Notes: generated by a model not told the origin, from the letters alone. Positions 1-9,206 are shown, counted from the stretch's first letter. The stretch is DNA of 49,681 nt from Acidobacteriota bacterium (GCA_003167215.1 PMTV01000027.1:1-49681), one strand, 5' to 3'. Numbers and translations: made by a program.

Positions 1-698
1 ATTCGCCGCACCGCGTATTTAAAGACTTGCGCGCCTTCTTGGTGGACGTAATGCATGCGTTTTTCAACCGTCTGTAGTGACGCTGGATTTAGCGAACCGC
101 CCGCCGGCATAAAGAGGTTGCACCCGCCCGAGCCATCGATGTCATGCGCAAAGTCCAGTATGCCCTCGGTTTCAGAAGTAGCCGGTTCAACGAGAACCGC
201 GCCGGCCCCATCGCCAAAAAGAACACAGGTAGCGCGGTCTTTGTAATCGAGAATGGAGGTCATCACGTCGCTCCCGATAACGAGCGCCCTTTTGTGGGTT
301 CCATTGGCAACAAATTGAGCGCCCACCGTGAGCGCGTAGGCAAATCCCGAACAAGCAGCAGAGAGATCGAAGCCCCAAGCGTTTTTTGCGCCCAGGCGAT
401 CTTGAATCAAGCAGGCGGTGGCCGGGAACAACATGTCCGGAGTGACGGTCGCCACGATGATGAGGTCGATTTGTTCAGGCTGCACGCCTCTTGCCGCAAG
501 TAATTTCTTCGCAGCTTCGGCGCCAAGATGCGAAGCGCCAACGCCTGGCTCCGCATAATGCCGTTCACGAATACCGGTGCGCGTGCGGATCCATTCGTCA
601 TTCGTGTCCACTTTTTTTTCGAGATCGAAGTTGGTGACTACGCGCGGGGGCACGTATCCTGCAACTCCGGTAATCTTCGCGGCGATGCGTCTACCCAT
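1..698 (-). CDS. fabH: 3-oxoacyl-ACP synthase III (FabH), 3' end cut off by the window edge
   Basis: Read on the minus strand from an ATG at 698, this gives about 232 residues before the window ends. The start is supported by GGAG about 7 bases upstream. The protein begins [20 protein letters not shown], followed by the family hallmarks [13 protein letters not shown] and the nucleophile region [10 protein letters not shown] with Cys116. The catalytic His and Asn lie past the edge and cannot be checked. The family condenses acetyl-CoA with malonyl-ACP in the cytoplasm to start fatty acid synthesis. The CysxHisxAsn type and the conserved N-terminus make FabH much more likely than another thiolase-fold enzyme. 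No other fab genes are visible on this side. Only the substrate (acetyl versus branched primer) is uncertain. Confidence 0.93.
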   Translation of the reverse strand, partial: MGRRIAAKITGVAGYVPPRVVTNFDLEKKVDTNDEWIRTRTGIRERHYAEPGVGASHLGAEAAKKLLAARGVQPEQIDLIIVATVTPDMLFPATACLIQDRLGAKNAWGFDLSAACSGFAYALTVGAQFVANGTHKRALVIGSDVMTSILDYKDRATCVLFGDGAGAVLVEPATSETEGILDFAHDIDGSGGCNLFMPAGGSLNPASLQTVEKRMHYVHQEGAQVFKYAVRR

Positions 699-798
699 TC
701 AGTTTCTCCAGGATGGAATCAATAGCCCGCGATTGTATGCAATCGGTTGTATGCGTGACAAGCAAAACACGCTCCCCTCGATCTTCCGCGAGGGCGCG

Positions 799-1203
799 CT
801 AAGGTGCAATTTCGAAGCGGTAGGTGATCTCTGCGGTCTTTCGCAACATCGCTGCCACAGAGCAGTATTTGAACTGGCTCAACTCGATTGCGTCCCGTAC
901 TGCTTTAGGTTCTAGGTCTCCTGCTAGCCGATAAATCATCTCGATTTTTGTCCATACCGATGGCGGCTCGCTCGCACGCTCTCCGGAAATGACGATCTCG
1001 AGCGATGTCAGGTTCTGACGCTTCTTTGCCAGAATCATAACCACGTCCACGGAAGTGCAGGCCCCCAGCGCGCCAAGAAGCATTTCCATCGGGCCCGGGG
1101 CGGCATTATGCTTTCGATCCGCGTCAAATGATACCGAGTGGCCTGATGGCAACTTTGCAGTGAACTCTTCGCCTGCGACCCACTTGACCGCCGCTGTTTG
1201 CAT
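799..1203 (-). CDS. OsmC/Ohr-family protein
   Basis: This is a 134-residue protein. I chose the ATG at 1203 because a perfect AGGAGG sits 5 bases upstream; an in-frame start 18 bases earlier lacks this support. The fold signature is clear: PGPMEMLLGALGACTSVD with Cys49, and SQFKYCSVAAML with Cys114. These are the two cysteines that form the peroxidatic pair in OsmC and Ohr enzymes. Such proteins reduce organic hydroperoxides in the cytoplasm, usually with lipoyl or thiol donors. The length is normal (about 135-145). It lies on the same strand between the c-di-GMP gene and fabH but has intergenic space on both sides, so it is probably its own unit. Whether it is OsmC, Ohr or a YhfA-like subgroup cannot be decided by eye. 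Confidence 0.88.
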   Translation of the reverse strand: MQTAAVKWVAGEEFTAKLPSGHSVSFDADRKHNAAPGPMEMLLGALGACTSVDVVMILAKKRQNLTSLEIVISGERASEPPSVWTKIEMIYRLAGDLEPKAVRDAIELSQFKYCSVAAMLRKTAEITYRFEIAP

Positions 1204-1366
1204 GATTACCTCCTGATCCACATTGAAATGCAGATGGAACTGTATCGAGGCTCCAGTGAGGCGTCCAGCACTGTCGTACGATTTTCGGAATCTGCCGATA
1301 TTACCGCGGCTTGATTCGTGGCGGACGATTGTGAGTTTTCTTGAATATTACAGGGGCGCAACCGCC

Positions 1367-4300
1367 CTATAGGAGATTGCTATCTGACAGGTCTGGGGCG
1401 CCGACAATCGCTTCGATCCGAACCCGCGGTGAACGCCGCATCGTCTCGATGAAGAGTCGAACGAGTTCGGGATCAAACTGATTCGCGGCACAGCGCTCGA
1501 GTTCGGAAAATGCGTCTTCGGAACTGCGCGCCTTCTTGTAGGTGCGCTCAGAAGTGATCGTATCGTAGGCGTCAGCAATCGCGATTACGCGCGCCCCGTA
1601 AGGAATTTTTTCGCCTTGTAGCCGGTCGGGGTAGCCTGTGCCGTCGAAAAATTCATGATGATGCCGAACCATCAGCCGAATTCGATTCATCGCCTGCAAA
1701 GGCTCCAGTATCTTGGCGCCGAGTTCTGCATGGGTCTTCATCGTTTCCCATTCAGATGCGTCCAGGGGACCTGACTTGTTCAAAATGGTTTCCTGAATCC
1801 CCACTTTGCCGATGTCATGAAGCAGAGCCGCCAGTCGAATTTCTTCCACTTCCGCCTCGCTCATCCCCAGCGCCTTGGCAATCACAACGGTGTAGGCCGA
1901 GACTTTCTGGGAATGCCCTTGGGTGTAGTGGTTTTTCGCGTCTATCGCGAGCGCGAGTGAAGTGACCGTTTCGACTACGGCGACCGGCAACGTATCGGGC
2001 GGCACGCCTCCGCTTTGTTCGGCCAGTGAACGGGTGAATTGTTCGAGACGCCGGTAGATCTCTTCGAAGGCCTCAGGCCCGGTGGAGAACAGACGCTTCA
2101 GCGTGACCCCTAGATAAGCCTCCAACACATCTTTTTTCCATTTTTTCGTGTCGTTTGGGCCGCCTTCCTCCGCGCTCGATACCGAGTTGCCGCCCTGGTG
2201 CTTGGAAAGGTACATCGAGGAGTCTGCCACCTGGATCAACTCTTGCGGTGTTGACCCATGGACCGGGAATCCCGCGATGCCAAAACTTGCCGTAATATTC
2301 TTATCGCGCAGAAGCGGATCAGACGCCACCCAGCCGCGGAGCTTGCTTGCGAGCTGCCGGGCCTGCTCCACCGTGGTTTCAGGCATTAATATGACGAACT
2401 CATCTCCGCCGTAGCGTGCCACGACATCAGACCGCCGGCAGTTCTGTTCGAGGATATGTCCCACGCGTTGCAGTACAACGTCGCCTTCCAAGTGTCCATA
2501 AAAATCATTTACGAATTTAAACCGATCGAGATCCATCAAGACCAGTGCAAACGGCCGGTTGGCGCGTGTCGATCGTTTCCACTCGGAAGATAACGTCTCC
2601 ATCAGGTATCGGTGCGTCTTGACGCCCGTAAGGCCGTCGGTGATCGCCTGCTCTTGCGCTTTCTGGAATGTCAGAGCATTGTGCAGCGCGCCTGCAAAAA
2701 GATCGGCAAGAGTCCGAAGCAGCAGGCCTTCCTCCTCGTCGAATTCACAAGCCTCGGAGGATTCGATGTACAGAACGCCTAGCAACTGTTCGGCATATGT
2801 TACCGGGAGCGCGATGGCCGAAACGGAGCTTGCCAGGACCAAGCGCGGCGAGGACGTATTCACTTCCCGCACGATAGCCATTCGTCCTGTGCGCGCGACC
2901 TCTCCTACCAAGCCTTCGCCCAACGGAATTCTCCGCCCCACAGCGTCTCTACGAGCCCCGGCTTCTGCCTGAATCACCAACTCCTTCGCTGAATAGTCGA
3001 GCGTAGCGATGCCGATGTGGTCATACTTCAGACCATTTTCAATCTCCGCAGCAATCTTCGCGAGCATCTCTTCCGGATCCAAAGTGGTAATCGCGCGACT
3101 GGAGACATTGTTGATCAGCATCAGATGGCGCGATTTTTTCTGTTCCTCGGAAAAGAGCCGGGCGTTTTCCAGCGCCACCGCCGCTTCGCTTGCTAACACG
3201 CGCATCAACTCAACGTGACCTTCGTCAAATACCCGTTCTTGTTTGCTGTGCACCGCCATCACGCCGACTGCGCGGTTGTAAAGAATCAGAGGTACCGCGC
3301 AAATGCAACCGGCAAGACGAGTCGGTTCGAAGCCCAACCGTTTAGCTTCCTCTTCATAGTGGTCTCGAATGAGAAGGGGTTGACAGGTATTCACGACGTA
3401 TTCGGTCAAATGGTTTCCGGCGGTTCGAATTCGTTTAGGCAATCGGTCGCCTTCGAGTACATCGATTTCAAATCGCACTTGCTGAGTCTTGTGATCGTAG
3501 AATGCGATGAAAAGGCTGCTCACATCGAGCAGGCGCTTCATCTCGGAATAAATACGATCGAACAACGCATCAGGCTCGAGTGTCGAGCTCAGTGCTCGTC
3601 CTATTTCATTTAGAATGTGGAGCTCTTCGCTGCGCCGCGATGTCTGCTGAACCAGATAACTATTCTCGACTGCCATCCCAATCTGATGGCCCAACGCCAA
3701 AAGCAGCCGCAATTCCGCAGGAGTGAAATTTCGATTATCCGGTGTTCCGAGGAGCAACACTCCGAAGACGCGCTCTTTTGCTTGCAGACTGATTCCCACT
3801 ACGGTACGCAGGTTTTGTCCCAGCAGCAGTTTTCGTACGTGCCGGAACGCTTCTTCTTTCTCCAAAGCTGCCCACTTCGAGTCCGTCTCCAAATCGCGGA
3901 GAACAACAAGTCCGCCAAGGCGTGCCACCAGGTTAACGATATAATCGTCTAGATTGTTTTCTTGTATCGTCGCACAGAATGTATCCCCCAAACCGGTGAC
4001 GACCACTGAAGTCGGTCCATTCTCTTCGCCATAATGCAAGCAAAGCGCACCCGCTGGTATGCGCACGACATTTAAAACGCGGTCCAGCGCTTGCGCCAGC
4101 ATCTTCTGAATCTCGCCACCGGAAAAGCTTGACGTAGCCAGGTTCAGATTCGAAAGCGCCAGCATGTTCCGCTCAACTCGACGGCGCTCTTCTTCGTAAA
4201 CCGCCATCACCATGAGCACGCCGACGAAAAGTTCAAACAGCAGAACCACCGCTAGGAGATCATGCCCGGCCAAGAATTCCGATCGGCCTTGAAAAATCGT

Positions 4301-4786
4301 CGTAAGACTCAGCAATCCCCATCCCATGAAAGTGATCGCCAGAAACTGGTCAGCGCGGGATTCCTGTTTGCGGCCCTCTTGCCAAAAGGTGCGCGCAATA
4401 AAGAAGAACAGCAGTCCAACACCCAATTCCAAGGGTACGTTTACCCATTCACGCGAATAGCCCAAGGCCCAGATTGCCGCCGCCACACCGAGGCCCGCTA
4501 CACCGCCCCAGGAGACCGTGAGGCGCGCGTACATTCTCGCCGCACAGTAGAATGACAGTGCCGCAGCCGCGAGCAACCACTCATCCACTGTCTCGACCCA
4601 CGTAAGAGGCGCCAACCAAGTGCCGAGTGCCGGAACTAAAAAGTGAAGAGACAACAGTAGCCATCCTGCGGCCCAAACGAGCATATATTCCTGGCGTTTT
4701 TGCTGATATATGTAGGAAAAGAACAACGCCAGCAGGAAGGCGCCTGCCAGGAGAACGGTCGCAGTCATATTGATATGGTTCAGCAA
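1367..4786 (-). CDS. Membrane GAF-GAF-GAF-GGDEF-HD-GYP c-di-GMP turnover protein
   Basis: This is a 1139-residue protein. Residues 1-200 hold about seven hydrophobic helices, followed by three GAF-like blocks (about 215-375, 390-545, 560-705), a GGDEF domain (about 715-875) and an HD-GYP domain (about 935-1120). The synthase motif YGGDEF is intact (793-797), and an RxxD inhibitory site (RRSD, 784-787) precedes it by five residues. The phosphodiesterase motifs HDIGK (990-994) and HHHEFFDGTGYP are also intact. It can therefore in principle both make and degrade c-di-GMP at the inner membrane, with GAF sensing. The TTG at 4786 has GGAG 7 bases upstream; an ATG at 4768 has no clear ribosome site. 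Having GGDEF and HD-GYP on one chain is less common than GGDEF-EAL. Confidence 0.93.
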   Translation of the reverse strand: MLNHINMTATVLLAGAFLLALFFSYIYQQKRQEYMLVWAAGWLLLSLHFLVPALGTWLAPLTWVETVDEWLLAAAALSFYCAARMYARLTVSWGGVAGLGVAAAIWALGYSREWVNVPLELGVGLLFFFIARTFWQEGRKQESRADQFLAITFMGWGLLSLTTIFQGRSEFLAGHDLLAVVLLFELFVGVLMVMAVYEEERRRVERNMLALSNLNLATSSFSGGEIQKMLAQALDRVLNVVRIPAGALCLHYGEENGPTSVVVTGLGDTFCATIQENNLDDYIVNLVARLGGLVVLRDLETDSKWAALEKEEAFRHVRKLLLGQNLRTVVGISLQAKERVFGVLLLGTPDNRNFTPAELRLLLALGHQIGMAVENSYLVQQTSRRSEELHILNEIGRALSSTLEPDALFDRIYSEMKRLLDVSSLFIAFYDHKTQQVRFEIDVLEGDRLPKRIRTAGNHLTEYVVNTCQPLLIRDHYEEEAKRLGFEPTRLAGCICAVPLILYNRAVGVMAVHSKQERVFDEGHVELMRVLASEAAVALENARLFSEEQKKSRHLMLINNVSSRAITTLDPEEMLAKIAAEIENGLKYDHIGIATLDYSAKELVIQAEAGARRDAVGRRIPLGEGLVGEVARTGRMAIVREVNTSSPRLVLASSVSAIALPVTYAEQLLGVLYIESSEACEFDEEEGLLLRTLADLFAGALHNALTFQKAQEQAITDGLTGVKTHRYLMETLSSEWKRSTRANRPFALVLMDLDRFKFVNDFYGHLEGDVVLQRVGHILEQNCRRSDVVARYGGDEFVILMPETTVEQARQLASKLRGWVASDPLLRDKNITASFGIAGFPVHGSTPQELIQVADSSMYLSKHQGGNSVSSAEEGGPNDTKKWKKDVLEAYLGVTLKRLFSTGPEAFEEIYRRLEQFTRSLAEQSGGVPPDTLPVAVVETVTSLALAIDAKNHYTQGHSQKVSAYTVVIAKALGMSEAEVEEIRLAALLHDIGKVGIQETILNKSGPLDASEWETMKTHAELGAKILEPLQAMNRIRLMVRHHHEFFDGTGYPDRLQGEKIPYGARVIAIADAYDTITSERTYKKARSSEDAFSELERCAANQFDPELVRLFIETMRRSPRVRIEAIVGAPDLSDSNLL

Positions 4787-5100
4787 GTCATAGCTCCGAC
4801 CGAGATTGCCGATACTTATCTTCAGAATAGCAGAAAATTGCCGGGCGCCCGTCCGCGTGTCTGGTCAGGTTTCGTTGCGGTCAACGTCCCCCGTTTCATC
4901 CAAAAGTGGTCAACGCGACGGACCATCCGGACCCAATAGGACTCAGAGTCCATTCAAACTGCGGGATTTGCTGCCTTCGCGTACAGATCCCCCGGTGCGT
5001 TGCATAGCTTGCGTAGGCTGATTTGGCGCGCTGCTCGATTTTGCTCATCCGTTCCGCTAAGATTAACCGTTTGCCTGAAACAGGAAGGAACCTTTCGAGC
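4787..5100. other. Divergent intergenic region between the c-di-GMP gene and gltX
   Basis: These 314 bases separate two divergent genes. On the minus side an extended -10 candidate is listed separately. On the plus side a weak -10-like TAAGAT at 5058-5063 lies about 38 bases before the gltX ATG, without a good -35. I found no T-box, riboswitch or small ORF that I could support. Confidence 0.5.
4824..4832 (-). promoter_or_regulatory. Extended -10 promoter candidate for the GGDEF/HD-GYP gene
   Basis: The minus strand reads TGC-TATTCT, an extended -10 with a 4/6 hexamer match. Transcription would start near 4817, leaving about 30 bases of leader that contains the GGAG in front of the TTG at 4786. 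There is no good -35, so this is only a candidate. Confidence 0.4.
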
Positions 5101-6573
5101 ATGACACTTACGCTAAAACCGCGCGTGCGTTTTGCCCCGTCACCTACGGGCTTTCTCCACGTCGGCGGGGCACGCACCGCTCTGTTCAATTGGCTGTTCG
5201 CGAAACACGAGGACGGCACTTTGTTGCTGCGTATCGAAGATACGGATGTCGAGCGGAACAAGCCGGAACTGGTTGACGGAATTCTAGTGGCACTTCGCTG
5301 GCTCGGAATCGAATGGGACGAAGGCCCGTTCTTTCAGTCACAGCGCATTGAGATGTATCGTGCTGCCGCCGAACGCATTCTGGCGAGCGGCGCCGGTTTC
5401 GCATGCTATTGCAAACCAGTGGCTTATGCCGGCGGCGATGCGGCCGAAGAGCACGATGGCGAGGGTGACGACGAGGGCAAGGCAGTGAAGGCGGTCGCTT
5501 GCCCTTGCCGAGATTTGATGCCGGAACAGCGCGCTGCCAAGGAAAAAGAAGGCGTTCCAGCCGCAATTCGTTTTCGCACTCCGCTCACGGGCACGACCCA
5601 TTTTGAAGATGCCGTCTTCGGCCCACGAGACGTGCAGAACGCCGAAATCGAAGACTTCGTACTCCTGCGTTCTTCCGGCCTGCCTACCTATCAGCTCAGC
5701 GTGGTCGTGGACGACATCGATATGCGCATCACTCACGTTATTCGCGGAGCAGATCACTTATCCAACACGCCAAAGCAGGTGCTGATTTATAACGCGCTGG
5801 GAGCTGCGCCGCCCATATTTGCTCACGTTCCGCTGATTCTTGGTCCTGACCGTACACGGCTGTCAAAACGGCATGGCGCTACCAGTGTCGGCTCCTACGC
5901 GGAAGAAGGTCTTCTCCCAGAGGCATTTCGCAATTTTTTGGCGCTTCTCGGATGGTCTTCCGGCAACGATACTGAATTCATGCGCACAAATGAGCTGATT
6001 GAACGATTCACGCTTTCCGGTGTGAGCCGCACCAACGCTATTTTCGACCGCGCCAAACTAGAGTGGTTCAACACACAATATTTGCAGAAGCCGCCCGTCG
6101 AGGAACTATTGCCATATGTGGAAGCGGAGCTCAAGCGCGCAGGCTTGTGGAAGGAAACCTGGGCCACTACCGATCGCGCATGGTTTGCGCACACCGTAGA
6201 CTTGATTCGCTCGCGAACCCGCCTGCTGGGGGATTTCAGCGGGTGGGCCCGGGCGTTTTTCGCCGACGATTTCGACTACGACCCGGAAGCACGCGCAAAA
6301 TTTTGGAAGGATGAGAAACTTCCGGTGCTGATGCTTAAGCTAACAGACGCGCTGGAAGCGCTACCGGAGTGGAGTCATGATGCTTGCGATGCGGCGTTGC
6401 GCGGGGTCGCAGCTTCCGAGGGTGTCAAGGCGGGCTTGCTTATAAATGCGACGCGGGTTGCGATCGTGGGCCGGGCCGTCGCCCCTCCTCTTTTCGAGAC
6501 CATGGTCGCGATCGGCAAGGATCGAGTGATTGCGCGTCTCCGCCGTGCCCTGCGCGCTATTCCCGTTCGCTAG
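5101..6573 (+). CDS. gltX: Glutamyl-tRNA synthetase
   Basis: This is a 490-residue protein. The ATG at 5101 follows AGGAAGGA by about 10 bases and starts at the family N-terminus (MTLTLKPRVRFAPSPTGFLH). The open frame extends 26 codons further upstream without support. The class I signatures are present: PTGFLHVGG with the HIGH equivalent HVGG (20-23), and LSKRHG (about 253-258) as the KMSKS equivalent. It charges tRNA-Glu in the cytoplasm. The zinc-site region keeps Cys102/Cys104 and Cys134/Cys136 (CYC and CPC), but an acidic, low-complexity stretch rich in Glu, Asp and Gly lies between them. An amidase-family gene is nearby, but nothing shows whether this is a discriminating enzyme. It is convergent with the DsbD-alpha-like gene. 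Confidence 0.96.
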   Translation: MTLTLKPRVRFAPSPTGFLHVGGARTALFNWLFAKHEDGTLLLRIEDTDVERNKPELVDGILVALRWLGIEWDEGPFFQSQRIEMYRAAAERILASGAGFACYCKPVAYAGGDAAEEHDGEGDDEGKAVKAVACPCRDLMPEQRAAKEKEGVPAAIRFRTPLTGTTHFEDAVFGPRDVQNAEIEDFVLLRSSGLPTYQLSVVVDDIDMRITHVIRGADHLSNTPKQVLIYNALGAAPPIFAHVPLILGPDRTRLSKRHGATSVGSYAEEGLLPEAFRNFLALLGWSSGNDTEFMRTNELIERFTLSGVSRTNAIFDRAKLEWFNTQYLQKPPVEELLPYVEAELKRAGLWKETWATTDRAWFAHTVDLIRSRTRLLGDFSGWARAFFADDFDYDPEARAKFWKDEKLPVLMLKLTDALEALPEWSHDACDAALRGVAASEGVKAGLLINATRVAIVGRAVAPPLFETMVAIGKDRVIARLRRALRAIPVR

Positions 6574-6632
6574 GCGTGCCCGGCCTTCTGACATTGATCG
6601 GTTGAAGTCGGAGTACGAAAACAAGGAGCGGA

Positions 6633-7238
6633 TCAGCGCGCAGGCACGAGCCTCGAGAAAATTTCGGGATGGACCTCACGAGACGATACGCCTTCCCTAG
6701 CGAGTTCAAGTTTCGCGCTTAGTGGGAATTTCACAGGGGGCAGGCACGTGGAGTCGTTACACGCTTGGTAACGCAATATCATCGGAATTTCTGTCGGTCC
6801 CAGTGTGGCTCCAACTTTCGCCGACAATCTAAGCAGAAAGGTAACACTCTCGGTATATACATCCAGAGGTTGATTCGGCGAAAAGGTGAACTTCTCAAGC
6901 TGTCCCTTTGGGTAAATCGTATCGGCCAATTCAAATCCGGAGGGAAGTTTCGGCGTCAACGTCGTAGCAATGAGATATTCTTCCGACGGTTTGTGCGAGT
7001 TCATGTGAAAGCCGGAGGCGATGTCCACAACTACTGCAATTTTGAACTCTCTCCCGCGCGGCACGGGGTCAAGCGAAACGAATATACGGGGCTTAACGAC
7101 CTCGGACGCATTCGTTAGATTTGGAGGTTCCTGAGGCGAAGGGAACCGCAGCGCGGCATTCCCGCGCGCTACCAATACAGCGCCGGCGCAAAAAATGCAT
7201 AAGACGCAAAAACTGACGGTCCGCCGGGTGCGTATCAT
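6633..7238 (-). CDS. Exported DsbD N-terminal (alpha) domain-like protein
   Basis: This is a 201-residue protein with an N-terminal signal segment (about 7-27) and then one immunoglobulin-like domain matching the periplasmic alpha domain of DsbD. The diagnostic part is RYQACNDSTCLPP with Cys160 and Cys165, close to the redox pair of DsbD-alpha (known spacing CxxxxxC; here four residues intervene), followed by KFPLSAKL. The domain accepts electrons from the transmembrane part and passes them to periplasmic thiol proteins. Here it stands alone, and the transmembrane partner is the separate CcdA at 8219-9088. It starts 3 bases after the stop of cyaY, so the two are probably cotranscribed. Function is inferred from the motif and the neighbours. 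Confidence 0.75.
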   Translation of the reverse strand: MIRTRRTVSFCVLCIFCAGAVLVARGNAALRFPSPQEPPNLTNASEVVKPRIFVSLDPVPRGREFKIAVVVDIASGFHMNSHKPSEEYLIATTLTPKLPSGFELADTIYPKGQLEKFTFSPNQPLDVYTESVTFLLRLSAKVGATLGPTEIPMILRYQACNDSTCLPPVKFPLSAKLELAREGVSSREVHPEIFSRLVPAR

Positions 7239-7241
7239 CGC

Positions 7242-7574
7242 CTAAACCTGAACTGTCGATCCTGTTTTTTCGCTGAGAATCCGGCTCATCAACTGGCTCA
7301 ACGTCTCGCCGGTCTTATCCAGCACAAATGCTTGCGCGGAATCCGACCATCCGAGTTTAAAACTCGTGGTCAGTGCGGAAATCCAGATTTGCCGCACAGG
7401 CGCGTTCGGGCTGATTACAAAGCGGGTCTCGTCCTCATCCTCGAACTCGATTTCCAGTTTTCCGCTCCCGCCTTCAACTTCAAATTCATTTTCATCGCTC
7501 AGCTCCAGCAGACGCTTGCGTAAGGTTTCAAATGCCGCGTCGCATTTCTTTTGGAATTCCTGTTCGTCCATCAT
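7242..7574 (-). CDS. cyaY: Frataxin-like iron-donor protein CyaY
   Basis: This is a 110-residue protein of typical frataxin length. It has the acidic first helix (MDEQEFQKKCDAAFETL), the acidic strand LEIEFEDEDETRFVISPNAP, and the core motif RQIWIS, all characteristic of CyaY. CyaY binds iron and modulates Fe-S cluster assembly in the cytoplasm. Two adjacent ATGs (7574 and 7571) are possible, and only a distant AGGAG lies upstream. It sits between the TlpA-like gene and the DsbD-alpha-like gene, 3 bases from the latter. CyaY is best known from proteobacteria and mitochondria, so its presence in an acidobacterial-looking window, inside a thiol-redox group, is noteworthy. An Fe-S scaffold gene lies about 31 kb away. 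Confidence 0.85.
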   Translation of the reverse strand: MMDEQEFQKKCDAAFETLRKRLLELSDENEFEVEGGSGKLEIEFEDEDETRFVISPNAPVRQIWISALTTSFKLGWSDSAQAFVLDKTGETLSQLMSRILSEKTGSTVQV

Positions 7575-7656
7575 GGCAGGGTCAGGTTACTCCTGTTGCG
7601 CGCACGGGATCAAGAATCGGCAACTACAGAACGCGCGGCAATCCTTGGTGAATCAC

Positions 7657-8214
7657 TCAGAGCAGTCCCTTGATTTCCTTGTCGAGATCTCCCTCATCCG
7701 CGAGACCGATATACCGCTTTTGAATCTTGCCATCGCGAGAAATCACGACGGTGGTGGGGAATCCGATCAGTCCGCCAAATTTAGCAGCAATATCATCATC
7801 GCCGAGCACGATCGGATAATTCATGGTCATCGAATGGCCATCAACGTCGAAGTGCGTCGATTGAACGTAGGGAGCAACGACGCTTTTCCCTTCGTCGTCC
7901 ATTGCCACACCGAGTATGGTGAAGCCCTTGTCCGCATATTTCTGCTGAAAACTAATCATCCAGGGAATTTCCACGCGGCAAGGTTCGCACCACGTAGCCC
8001 AGAAATTCACGATCACCACTTTGCCTTTCAGACTAGCAAGCGTTACGTCCTGCCCGTCCACATTCTTGAAGGTCACAGCAGGCTCGTCCGGCCGAGGCTC
8101 GCTCGAACCCGCGGGCTTGCTGTTAGCGGCTCCAGAATTACAGGCTGAAAAATTCGTAGTGACAATCAGTGCGAGTAACAAAAGCAGTAGAAAAAGATTC
8201 GGTGCCCGTCGCAT
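7657..8214 (-). CDS. TlpA/ResA-like thioredoxin-fold lipoprotein
   Basis: This is a 185-residue protein from the ATG at 8214, which has GGAG 8 bases upstream. A TTG 27 bases earlier would overlap ccdA without benefit. After a hydrophobic leader, FSAC with Cys25 is a plausible lipobox. The mature part is a thioredoxin fold with NFWATWCEPCRVEIPW (active-site Cys76 and Cys79) and the cis-proline segment GFPTTVV. Such proteins keep periplasmic cysteines reduced, for example in apocytochrome c before haem attachment, using electrons from CcdA. The gene follows ccdA by 4 bases on the same strand, which supports that pairing. A downstream client, the di-haem cytochrome at 42258-42962, is encoded elsewhere in the window. 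Confidence 0.9.
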   Translation of the reverse strand: MRRAPNLFLLLLLLALIVTTNFSACNSGAANSKPAGSSEPRPDEPAVTFKNVDGQDVTLASLKGKVVIVNFWATWCEPCRVEIPWMISFQQKYADKGFTILGVAMDDEGKSVVAPYVQSTHFDVDGHSMTMNYPIVLGDDDIAAKFGGLIGFPTTVVISRDGKIQKRYIGLADEGDLDKEIKGLL

Positions 8215-8218
8215 TTGT

Positions 8219-9088
8219 TCAGCTCCACTTTGTAAAAGCATTCAAGAATGCAAGTTTACCTGATAACCAGGTCAGTCGGTTCATGAACACGAGCCCGCCA
8301 ATAGCAAGTAATAGCACACCGCTGAAAACCTCCACGACATGCAAATAGCGGCGAAAGCGCTGATAGAATTTCAAAAAACGGCCGATGGCCAGAGCGGTAA
8401 CAAGAAATGGAATCGCGAGCCCGGCCGAATAGCACGCCAAAAGGAAAACACCCTGCCCAATTGTTTCCCGCGTCGCTGCAATTGCTAGCACACCCCCTAA
8501 AATCGGGCCGATACAGGGCGTCCATCCGAAAGCAAATGCGAAACCCATCAAAAATCCGCTGACGATTCCGGGCTGGCCGCCCAAATTTCGGAAATGGACG
8601 TCGCGATTTAACCAGCGAGTCATGGCCGGTCCCAGCAGAAAAATGATAGCGACGGAATAAAAGTGGACGGCCTTCAGGGTAGGTCCGGCAATTCCGGGCC
8701 GCACAGTCATCGCCACGCCCACTGCAATAAGAATAATTCCAATCACAAAACCTGCGCGCAAAGAAATGTTTGCCAGCCAACCGATCAAGTGCAACCCGAA
8801 CAATATGATTAGCGCTCCAGCCAACGGCGCCAGCAAGCTGCGATTGCGCACCAGAAATGAACCCACGGCGCTGGCAGACGCACCAAATGTGATGAACACA
8901 ATCGAAAATCCAAACACGAATGCGAGGGCGGAAGTCAGCAATCCCGTGCGCGGAGTTTGCCCTTCCTTGAGTTGCTCCACACCGATTCCCGAAAGCATTG
9001 AAATATATCCGGGCACCAATGGCAGCACGCACGGAGAGAGGAATGAAACAAGTCCTGCAACAAACGCGGCGAGTACGGAGACACCCAT
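8219..9088 (-). CDS. ccdA: CcdA/DsbD-type transmembrane thiol-electron transporter
   Basis: This is a 289-residue, almost wholly hydrophobic protein with six to eight predicted membrane helices. The two redox cysteines lie in the family motifs FLSPCVLPLVPGY (about residue 20) and GWTPCIGPILGG (about residue 190). It carries reducing power from cytoplasmic thioredoxin across the inner membrane. It is the first gene of a minus-strand group with the TlpA-like lipoprotein (gap 4 bases), then cyaY and the DsbD-alpha-like gene. The group therefore contains a transmembrane carrier and two possible periplasmic acceptors. The length is slightly above a minimal CcdA because of an extra loop between the two halves. 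Confidence 0.93.
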   Translation of the reverse strand: MGVSVLAAFVAGLVSFLSPCVLPLVPGYISMLSGIGVEQLKEGQTPRTGLLTSALAFVFGFSIVFITFGASASAVGSFLVRNRSLLAPLAGALIILFGLHLIGWLANISLRAGFVIGIILIAVGVAMTVRPGIAGPTLKAVHFYSVAIIFLLGPAMTRWLNRDVHFRNLGGQPGIVSGFLMGFAFAFGWTPCIGPILGGVLAIAATRETIGQGVFLLACYSAGLAIPFLVTALAIGRFLKFYQRFRRYLHVVEVFSGVLLLAIGGLVFMNRLTWLSGKLAFLNAFTKWS

Positions 9089-9206
9089 CGGATATTATTG
9101 AGCCTCTTAGAGATAGTTAGGAAGCCGTGCTCGGCTCAGACTTGCATTTTCACACATTCATTAGACGCGCGGCTACGCTTTTCGGCTGGGCGCAATGAAG
9201 GCTTCC

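Noticed and set aside
775-794. Hairpin CCCTCG-N8-CGAGGG between the OsmC-like gene and fabH
   Set aside because: Only 6-bp arms, and the T-run on the minus strand is displaced; too weak to call a terminator.
1352-1368. Small GC hairpin at the stop codon of the c-di-GMP gene
   Set aside because: Short stem overlapping the stop, with no T-run.
8256-9032. Long open frame (258 codons) inside the ccdA region on the same strand
   Set aside because: It lies in another frame of ccdA, is basic and Arg/Cys-rich, and has no family motif; ccdA is unmistakable.
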